A stretch of DNA of 5,199 nucleotides from the NCBI GenBank assembly GCA_017995875.1, contig JAGOIB010000144.1:1-5199 (forward strand), written 5' to 3'. The notes under the pieces were generated by a model. That model worked only from the letters and a program-made list of their open reading frames with translations. It made no database searches and was not told where the DNA came from. This document shows positions 1 to 5,199 of the stretch, one piece after another. This DNA is from Saprospiraceae bacterium (GTDB taxonomy: Bacteria; Bacteroidota; Bacteroidia; Chitinophagales; Saprospiraceae). Made by a program: the position numbers and the translations under genes. Positions within the stretch are counted from its first letter, which is position 1, and the number at the start of each line of letters is the position of its first letter.

Positions 1-11
1 ATTACTGAATA

Positions 12-440
12 CTAATCGGCTTGTTTGCGCAAAAATTGGCCATTGGCAGTAAAGAAGTAGTCTGTTTTATCAACTTCAACTTCATAACTGGTGATGCCTT
101 GTGAATCAACAAACTTAGAAGCTTCAGTTATATTAGCATTGACCAAATTTTTTCTAAAATAGTCAAACACATTGGCTGGTAAAGCTGAAACCTCGACTGG
201 TGTTTCTGTCAGCGCCATGATTCCCTTGTCTGAATAGATCACTGCCATTTCGGCTTTCATGTTCACGAAAGAAGCTTCATACATTCCATCCTGCATCTCC
301 CATTTGATATTGGTTGCGTTTGGATACTCTTTTTTCAAAGCTGCCGTGACAACAGATGGAACCTCTGAGGTCTTAATAGCCTGAGCCTGACCAGAAAGAC
401 AACCGATCATTAAAATGCAGATAAACAATACCTTATTCAT
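12..440 (-). CDS. Secreted PepSY-like domain protein (trio member 3)
   Basis: A 142-residue exported protein with no known catalytic role. Residues 1-21 form a signal peptide (K3, a hydrophobic core, then AQA before the probable cleavage at 21/22). The rest resembles the PepSY-like family (Pfam PF11396 type, 'putative beta-lactamase-inhibitor-like'), common in Bacteroidota periplasmic proteins: VP at 27-28, YP at 39-40, WE at 47-48, Y54, F58, TET at 78-80. A second half begins at ALP (86-88) and ends with DYFF (127-130) and GQ (134-135), so the fold looks like two related alpha/beta halves. The mature part has no cysteine. It aligns gap-free with the protein at 1020-1463 over residues 27-136. 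It is last in the group, 90 bases after the lipoprotein gene, and stops with TAG. C14 after Ile-Gly could be a poor lipobox, but the hydrophobic stretch continuing to AQA favours ordinary secretion. No Shine-Dalgarno sequence precedes the ATG. The family call is by recognition of motifs, not a search. Confidence 0.85.
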   Translation of the reverse strand: MNKVLFICILMIGCLSGQAQAIKTSEVPSVVTAALKKEYPNATNIKWEMQDGMYEASFVNMKAEMAVIYSDKGIMALTETPVEVSALPANVFDYFRKNLVNANITEASKFVDSQGITSYEVEVDKTDYFFTANGQFLRKQAD

Positions 441-530
441 AGTTTTTGATTTGAATATAACCTATCTGTCCGTCATTGGACGATCATTAAAAATTAAAAT
501 TAAGATAATTTCCTGACCTGTGTTGTTTAC
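441..530 (-). other. 90-base intergenic gap, AT-rich, no clear promoter
   Basis: This gap separates the lipoprotein gene from the last PepSY-like gene. Positions 484-510 are a strongly AT-rich tract. A small inverted repeat, CGTC (471-474) and GACG (479-482) around a 4-base loop, is too short and lacks a T-run to be a convincing terminator. Read on the minus strand, TATATTCA just upstream of the start is a poor match to the Bacteroidota -7 element (TAnnTTTG), with no TTG-type -33 element at the expected distance. Either read-through from the lipoprotein gene or a weak own promoter is possible. Confidence 0.3.
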
Positions 531-1010
531 TCACTCCTGTGGGATTTCAGCTCCTGTTTGTTCCGCCATTCTGCCTATCAACTGGCCTCCTGATGTAAAC
601 AGGTAATCAACATGATTGATACGGATTTTCCAGGTTAATACGCCGAAACCATCCACCACTTTAAAAGCCTGGTCAATTTTTTTCACGCCAAGACTTTCTG
701 TGGCAAAGGTCGATACAAGAGGGGGAATCGATGAAACATCCGCTTTAACTTCTGTCTGTTGCACGCCACCATCGTCCGTGAAAATGACTCTAAGATCCTG
801 CTTATCCATTATAAAGCTGGCCTCATACGTTCTGTTCTTCCCAATTTCCCAAACTTCTTGTTCCGCCGTCGGATATATGTTGGCAAAACGCGTCAATAAC
901 AGTTCTGGAACATCAACTTTTGGCTTGTCCGGTTCGGGTTTGCTATTGGGTGAAGAACATGCAATGAATAACCCGGTCATGACGACCAACAGAAACAATA
1001 CTTTTTTCAT
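531..1010 (-). CDS. PepSY-like domain lipoprotein (trio member 2)
   Basis: A 159-residue predicted lipoprotein. K2-K3, a hydrophobic core and FIAC at 15-18 form a lipoprotein signal, so C18 would be lipidated and the protein anchored on the periplasmic face or at the surface. A short Ser/Pro/Lys/Asp-rich linker (19-32) leads to a PepSY-like domain: VP at 34-35, YP at 46-47, WE at 54-55, Y62, F66, TE at 86-87, IP at 95-96, DYLF at 135-138, GQL at 142-144. Compared with the two flanking paralogues it has one extra residue between the WE and Y positions. A 13-residue tail (147-159) extends beyond the domain. The acidic residues directly after the cysteine that mark surface export in some Bacteroidota are not obvious, so the final membrane is uncertain. 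The ATG follows the upstream gene's stop by 9 bases, showing co-transcription. No Shine-Dalgarno sequence is seen. Function is unknown; the family has been proposed to bind or inhibit other proteins, which is not shown here. Confidence 0.87.
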   Translation of the reverse strand: MKKVLFLLVVMTGLFIACSSPNSKPEPDKPKVDVPELLLTRFANIYPTAEQEVWEIGKNRTYEASFIMDKQDLRVIFTDDGGVQQTEVKADVSSIPPLVSTFATESLGVKKIDQAFKVVDGFGVLTWKIRINHVDYLFTSGGQLIGRMAEQTGAEIPQE

Positions 1011-1019
1011 ATGATTATT

Positions 1020-1463
1020 TTATCTGGACCCGATCACTACCTGATCTGTAGCAATCAATTGACCGGTGCTGTCAAAGGTATAATCTATGTTGTCAACCAT
1101 AGCTTTAAAGGTGATGATGCCTGCCTGATCTTCGGCAATCCTTGTCTCTTCGATTTTCCTGGATTCAAGATTCAGGTTAAGGTATGCGGTAGCCGCTTCA
1201 GGCAATGCTATAATCTTGATTTCTGTTTCCGTTTTGACGAGCGTACCATCCGCCAATAAAATGGCTGTGGTTTCCATTTTGTCGTTTCTGAATTCAGCCA
1301 CATATTTTTCGCCTTTCATTTCCCACAGAAGGCTTTTAGCATCGGGGTAGAGAAGTGTAAACTTATCCATGACTGCAAATGGGACATCAATTTCCTTGAT
1401 CGGTTGTGCAGATATGACTGTACTACATAAGATAAAGGCGAGAAACGTAAAGGCGTGTTTCAT
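1020..1463 (-). CDS. Secreted PepSY-like domain protein (trio member 1)
   Basis: A 147-residue exported protein. Residues 1-19 are a signal peptide ending in ISA, with mature protein probably from Q20. The PepSY-like domain carries VP at 27-28, YP at 39-40, WEM at 47-49, Y54, F58, TET at 78-80, ALP at 86-88, DYTF at 127-130 and GQ at 134-135, all at the same residue numbers as in the protein at 12-440. By hand count about 38 of 110 aligned residues are identical to that protein with no gap, pointing to tandem duplication. There is no cysteine in the mature part and no catalytic motif. It leads the trio: its stop is 9 bases before the lipoprotein gene, and its ATG lies 76 bases after the debranching-enzyme stop. 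The region before the ATG is A-rich (AAAGAAATAA), a usual Bacteroidota initiation context without a strong Shine-Dalgarno. Periplasmic location follows from the signal peptide; the role is unknown. Confidence 0.86.
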   Translation of the reverse strand: MKHAFTFLAFILCSTVISAQPIKEIDVPFAVMDKFTLLYPDAKSLLWEMKGEKYVAEFRNDKMETTAILLADGTLVKTETEIKIIALPEAATAYLNLNLESRKIEETRIAEDQAGIITFKAMVDNIDYTFDSTGQLIATDQVVIGSR

Positions 1464-1539
1464 TTATTTCTTTGTTGGGTAACACAGAAGGGCAGACGAA
1501 TGTACTAAATCATTTCCATATTTTATATATAAATAATGC
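1464..1539 (-). promoter_or_regulatory. 76-base gap, possible promoter for the PepSY-like trio
   Basis: This gap lies between the debranching-enzyme stop and the first PepSY-like gene. It contains a 12-base perfect AT palindrome (TTTATATATAAA, 1522-1533). On the minus strand, TACATTCG (1497-1504) is one base off the Bacteroidota -7 consensus TAnnTTTG and would give a leader of roughly 25-30 bases. No TTG-type -33 element is visible at the expected spacing. There is no GC-rich hairpin with a T-run, so no clear intrinsic terminator for the upstream genes. The promoter idea is tentative. Confidence 0.25.
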
Positions 1540-3483
1540 TTATGTGTCCGCGTGCATCAATGCCATCAGCGTCATACCGACAGACCATGCCTGTTGAATA
1601 CATCCTTTGCCAGGTCCCGGAAGGTCGCCATCAAAATTTTCCGATATGGCATATAATCCATCTTCATGGTAAAAGTGCTCTTCGAGTTTTTTGACATGTT
1701 CTGTAACCCATTGCTTTGACTCCTTCGAATGCTTATGCACATGGAGATGTGCCATAGCATATTCCCCCCATAGAAATGCCCATATAGTTCCCTGGTGATA
1801 TGCATTATCCCTATGCCATTGATCACCGGTGTAGACAGGTTTGAAATCAGGATGAAACGGAGTCAGTGAACGTAGTCCGTAATCCGTATACAAATGGTCA
1901 GTTATTATAGACAGCACTCGCTTTCCTTCAGAAATGGTAAGGGGTGAAAATGGCAGGCTTATGGCGTACACCTGGTTGGGGCGTATGGTGGCATCAGGCT
2001 TCCCTCCCGGAATGACTACATCATTTAAATAGCCCTTGTCATTCATAAACTGTGAACGAAACGCTCCCTTAAGTTCTTTGAGTTTTACAGCATAAGAAGC
2101 CACCGGATGGCCAAGCAGATTTCCGAAATAAATATAGATGGAAAGCGCATTGAACCATAACGCATTGATCTCGACGGGGCAACCAATCCGTGGTGTGACA
2201 ACATGATCACCAACTTTGGCATCCATCCATGTCAATTGTGTACCGGGTTGGCCTCCATATAGAAGCCCTTCCGGTGTGACATGAATGTCATATCTCGTCC
2301 CTGCATAATGCGCATCAATGATTTGTGTAAGCTGCTTGAAAATTTCCTTAATATATTTCAGATCATCAAATTGCTGATAGTATTCATATAGTGTCACAAA
2401 CAACCATAAGGAGGCATCAATCGTATTGTATTCTGGTTTCTCCCCTTGATCCGGAAAACGATTTGGGATCATTCCACCATCGAGATACTCAAGGAAGGTA
2501 TTGAAAATAGATTTTGCTATTTCCTTCTTACCGGTGGCAATAACCAAACCCCTCATCGCGATCATAGTGTCCCTACCCCAATCCGTAAACCAATGATAGC
2601 CGGCAATCAATGTAAATTTTTCAGCAGTACCACGAGTGACCAGAAACTGATCCCCGCTGATAACAAGATCCTTGATAAATTGGCTTTTCTTCTTTGGAGC
2701 AAGTGCTTTTAACCGCTTAAGTTCTTCTGATTTCCAGTCAACAGGATCGCCTTCCAATTCCTGTTGTGATGTACTGAATATAAGAGAAGTACTTTCTCCC
2801 GGAGCAAGCATACAACTCACCTTTCCAACACTCTTAGCATCTTCGCTGAAATCCAACCCACGTTCTTTCTCTCTTGCATATTCAAAGTTATTGTACCAGT
2901 GTGGTTCAGGATAAAATATGCCGGCTGTAAACCGCAAATAGATTGTTGGATTCTTTTCTCCAGGCTTAATCTCTATAAGCCTTTCCTCGAGGTTCCTGGT
3001 TTTGAAGGTCCATTGGTGGTCTTCATGAAATAGGTGGTGATAATCCCTGCATACAAGTAATGGCGTTAACTCAAGCAGTAATGCTTCTTCTCCTTCATTA
3101 GTATATTCAACAACAGTTGTGTTTTGTCCATACCGCATGAAAACAGTTTTACTGACGGTATGCTTTCCATTTGAAAAAACACTTGTCGGCAAAGGCATCC
3201 TGTTGAAAGACTTGAGATACCTATATCCTTCAGGGTGTATTTTCCCGGGATACGAATTCGTGCAAGCGTAAAATTCCTCTCTGGCTGAAATGATTTTTTC
3301 TTCCAGTTTTGAAACAAGTACTCTTCTGTCTGTTGGGGGATGAAGCGATGCCACCAACAGTCCGTGATAACGCCGCGTATTGGCACCACATATTGATGAT
3401 GATGCATATCCTCCTATACCATTGGTAACAATCCACTCCTTTGAAGTGATGGTTTCGAAATCTTCATCCTGAATTTTAAGCAC
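1540..3483 (-). CDS. Glycogen debranching enzyme (amylo-alpha-1,6-glucosidase type)
   Basis: A 647-residue enzyme expected to remove alpha-1,6 branches from glycogen or related alpha-glucans in the cytosol; there is no signal peptide. The N-terminal domain (about 7-240) has the family hallmarks NGIGGYASSS (21-30) and NTRRYHGLLV (35-44). The C-terminal (alpha/alpha)6-barrel domain (about 275-640, Pfam GDE_C type) has GYHWFTDWGRDT (295-306), PNRFPDQG (340-347), EYNTIDASLW (351-360), WHRDNAYHQGTIW (556-568) and GCIQQAWSVGM (627-637). The acidic residues in these blocks include those expected to form the active site; I do not assign the exact catalytic pair. The length fits the single-function archaeal/bacterial form, not the larger eukaryotic two-activity enzyme. 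The start is GTG: the only in-frame codons between it and an upstream stop are ATT TTA TCA ACC AGG ACT, and the next in-frame ATG (M96) would remove the N-terminal motifs. It follows the transporter gene by 18 bases, so the two are probably co-transcribed. Confidence 0.95.
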   Translation of the reverse strand: MLKIQDEDFETITSKEWIVTNGIGGYASSSICGANTRRYHGLLVASLHPPTDRRVLVSKLEEKIISAREEFYACTNSYPGKIHPEGYRYLKSFNRMPLPTSVFSNGKHTVSKTVFMRYGQNTTVVEYTNEGEEALLLELTPLLVCRDYHHLFHEDHQWTFKTRNLEERLIEIKPGEKNPTIYLRFTAGIFYPEPHWYNNFEYAREKERGLDFSEDAKSVGKVSCMLAPGESTSLIFSTSQQELEGDPVDWKSEELKRLKALAPKKKSQFIKDLVISGDQFLVTRGTAEKFTLIAGYHWFTDWGRDTMIAMRGLVIATGKKEIAKSIFNTFLEYLDGGMIPNRFPDQGEKPEYNTIDASLWLFVTLYEYYQQFDDLKYIKEIFKQLTQIIDAHYAGTRYDIHVTPEGLLYGGQPGTQLTWMDAKVGDHVVTPRIGCPVEINALWFNALSIYIYFGNLLGHPVASYAVKLKELKGAFRSQFMNDKGYLNDVVIPGGKPDATIRPNQVYAISLPFSPLTISEGKRVLSIITDHLYTDYGLRSLTPFHPDFKPVYTGDQWHRDNAYHQGTIWAFLWGEYAMAHLHVHKHSKESKQWVTEHVKKLEEHFYHEDGLYAISENFDGDLPGPGKGCIQQAWSVGMTLMALMHADT

Positions 3484-3501
3484 AGTCCTGGTTGATAAAA
3501 T
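3484..3501 (-). promoter_or_regulatory. Transporter-debrancher junction with GTG start, in frame
   Basis: Eighteen bases separate the transporter's TAA (3502-3504) from the GTG start (3481-3483) of the debranching enzyme. The two reading frames are the same, so one stop codon alone divides them. An AGGA lies two bases before the GTG, which is closer than a working Shine-Dalgarno normally sits. No terminator or promoter fits here, so translation of the second gene probably depends on the same message and perhaps on ribosomes finishing the first gene. Confidence 0.6.
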
Positions 3502-5199
3502 TTATTTTTTCATAAAACTGCCAACCGTTGTTTTGTACAACCAAAAACATACGCCTAACAAACACGCCAAACCTATAAAACCTGGAAGGATAAGATGAAG
3601 ATCAAAAACATTTCGTTCCCAGATGACGATAGGAACCGCCAGCAATATACCGATGAGGGCTTCACCTGTGATAAGGCCGGAAGCAAACAACATTCCTGTG
3701 GTTTCACTCCGGGCTGATGCCGTTTTCAAATCGGGATCAGCTTTGGAAGGATTCTTCTTTTGAAATCTGGTAATGGCCCATGAGACCAATCCGCCCACCA
3801 ACACAGCACTACCCAAATCGAAAGGCAAATAAATACCTACGGCAACTGCCAATACAGGAACCCGGTATTCGCTTTTACGAGCTTCCTGTATTTGATCAAT
3901 GATGATGATGATGACACCGATAGCCATTCCGATATATACCATGGTCCATGGCAAACCGCCCTTAAATACACCTCTTGCCACACTCTCCATAAGTGATGCC
4001 TGCGGTGCCTGCAATGCAGATTCTCTTCCACTCTGCGCGCCAATACCATACGCTGTATTCAGGAGATTTAGAATCACAGGTAATGCCAGTGCTGCTGCAC
4101 CAACTCCCACCATCAACATGATTTGTTGTGAACGTGGAGTAGCACCAAGTACGTAACCTGCTTTTAAGTCCTGAAGATTATCTCCTGCAATGGATGCTGC
4201 GCAACATGTCACTGCGCCAATCATAATGGCAGCAACTGGTCCACTCGCTGAATCCTTGCCCATCAACGCCAATAAAATTAGTGATGAGGTAAGGATAGTT
4301 GCAATCGTAACTCCGGAAATTGGATTGTTCGAACTACCTACAATACCTGCCATATATCCGGCTACTGCAGAAAATATAAAACCTGCAATGATCATGATCA
4401 CTGACATGAACAGCGTAATAGGTACTTGTTGAATTTCGCGCAGGTAAATAATAAAAATAGGAATGATCATGGCTACGATGGCGATCAACACCTGGCCCAT
4501 GGGCATATCTCTCTCTGTACGAATAGCATTATTGCCACCGGTTTTATTTCGGATAGCTGCTATGCCATTTTTAATAGCGGCGGTGATTGGTTTGACAAGA
4601 CTAATGATTGCCCACAAACCACCTACAAGCATCGCACCTACACCCAGGTATCTGATCTGCGTACTCCATATATCACTGCCGACAGCGACGAGACTATCAC
4701 CAGCTGGTATTCCATTTATCCACAAGTAGATCGGCATCGCAACCCACCAACTAATGGCACCGCCAAGGAATATGAGAAACGAAATCCGTAATCCCACAAT
4801 GTACCCTACAGCCATCAGTGCAGGAGAAAGATTTAAGCCTACATAACCATATAGCTTATTACCGACTGTGGTAGCTGTCTCTGCTACTGCGCTCCACAAT
4901 CTCAATCCACCTTCAGAAAATTTTAAAAAGGCCCCTAACAACGCACCGGTGATAAGATATCTGACAGACTTACCAGCTTCCTCACCACTCTTCAAAACTT
5001 CTGCGGTGGCCACACCTTCAGGAAACTTTAAATTCTGTTCAACGATCAATGCATTACGCAAGGGAATCGTAAACAAGACGCCCAGCACTCCACCGCATAA
5101 GGCAATGAGCATCGTCTCCCAATATTTGAATTCAGTCCAATGCCCCATGATGACGAGGGCCGGAAAAGTAAAAATAGCACCTGCGGCTAAGGCCTCTCC
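3502..5199 (-). CDS. OPT-family oligopeptide transporter, 5'-truncated by window edge
   Basis: An integral inner-membrane transporter of the OPT (oligopeptide transporter) superfamily, prokaryotic branch. Characterised members import peptides or metal chelates with a cation gradient; the substrate here cannot be read. An ATG at 5148 is internal: the frame stays open to 5199 and adds 17 residues (GEALAAGAIFTFPALVI) that match the family, so about 565 residues are visible and the true start lies outside. Numbered from the edge, hallmarks are FPEGVATAEVL (59-69), VGYIVG (131-136), GYMAGIVGSSNNPISG (281-296), ASIAGDNLQDLKAGYVLGATP (about 335-355), VGIYLPFDL (454-462) and ASGLITGEAL (506-515). About 14 hydrophobic membrane segments can be counted, with charged loops near 210-230 and 478-500. 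The C-terminus is intact, ending in KK. It heads the visible group and is followed by the debranching enzyme in the same frame. No frameshift or missing family motif is seen in the visible part. Confidence 0.95.
   Translation of the reverse strand, partial: GEALAAGAIFTFPALVIMGHWTEFKYWETMLIALCGGVLGVLFTIPLRNALIVEQNLKFPEGVATAEVLKSGEEAGKSVRYLITGALLGAFLKFSEGGLRLWSAVAETATTVGNKLYGYVGLNLSPALMAVGYIVGLRISFLIFLGGAISWWVAMPIYLWINGIPAGDSLVAVGSDIWSTQIRYLGVGAMLVGGLWAIISLVKPITAAIKNGIAAIRNKTGGNNAIRTERDMPMGQVLIAIVAMIIPIFIIYLREIQQVPITLFMSVIMIIAGFIFSAVAGYMAGIVGSSNNPISGVTIATILTSSLILLALMGKDSASGPVAAIMIGAVTCCAASIAGDNLQDLKAGYVLGATPRSQQIMLMVGVGAAALALPVILNLLNTAYGIGAQSGRESALQAPQASLMESVARGVFKGGLPWTMVYIGMAIGVIIIIIDQIQEARKSEYRVPVLAVAVGIYLPFDLGSAVLVGGLVSWAITRFQKKNPSKADPDLKTASARSETTGMLFASGLITGEALIGILLAVPIVIWERNVFDLHLILPGFIGLACLLGVCFWLYKTTVGSFMKK

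Noticed and set aside
471..482. Small inverted repeat between the last two genes
   Set aside because: A 4-base stem with a 4-base loop and no T-run is expected by chance and is too weak to call a terminator.
616..1014. 132-residue open frame on the plus strand opposite the lipoprotein gene
   Set aside because: It lies almost wholly antisense to a clear lipoprotein gene, has low-complexity Ser/Thr/Leu composition, and shows no recognisable domain.
3899..3913. Five tandem ATG units (trinucleotide repeat)
   Set aside because: On the minus strand they contribute to a run of isoleucines in a transporter membrane segment; it is short and explained by hydrophobic coding, with no sign of phase variation since a unit change would keep the frame.
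4426..4791. 121-residue open frame on the plus strand opposite the transporter gene
   Set aside because: Fully antisense to well-conserved OPT membrane segments; no family resemblance or initiation context.
1..5199. Search for CRISPR arrays, tRNA/rRNA genes, insertion sequences, toxin-antitoxin or defence genes
   Set aside because: No spaced direct repeats, terminal inverted repeats, transposase motifs, or RNA-gene signatures were seen, and almost all bases are accounted for by five intact or edge-cut genes.

Overview
The window holds five consecutive genes, all on the minus strand, packed tightly and with no gene-free stretch longer than 90 bases. The moderate GC content, the lack of clear Shine-Dalgarno sequences before most starts, and above all three small exported PepSY-like proteins of a type abundant in Bacteroidota suggest a Bacteroidota genome, perhaps Cytophagales or a relative. 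That placement is inference from gene content and style; there is no rRNA or other phylogenetic marker here.

In transcription order (right to left) the genes are: (1) an OPT-family oligopeptide transporter whose 5' end lies beyond the right edge; (2) a cytosolic archaeal/bacterial-type glycogen debranching enzyme (amylo-alpha-1,6-glucosidase), starting at GTG 18 bases after the transporter stop; (3) a secreted PepSY-like protein; (4) a PepSY-like lipoprotein beginning only 9 bases after gene 3; (5) a second secreted PepSY-like protein after a 90-base gap.

The spacing suggests two transcription groups: transporter plus debranching enzyme, then the PepSY-like trio after a 76-base AT-rich gap that could hold a promoter. 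Both gaps flanking the trio's members are short enough that one long transcript is also possible. No biochemical link between peptide import, glycogen breakdown and the PepSY-like proteins can be read from the sequence.

The most notable feature is the trio. The two outer members align without a gap over residues 27-136, and the lipoprotein between them fits the same template with one extra residue, so this is a local tandem gene family with two surface-anchoring modes. I see no mobile element, CRISPR array, RNA gene, or convincing undescribed multi-gene system.
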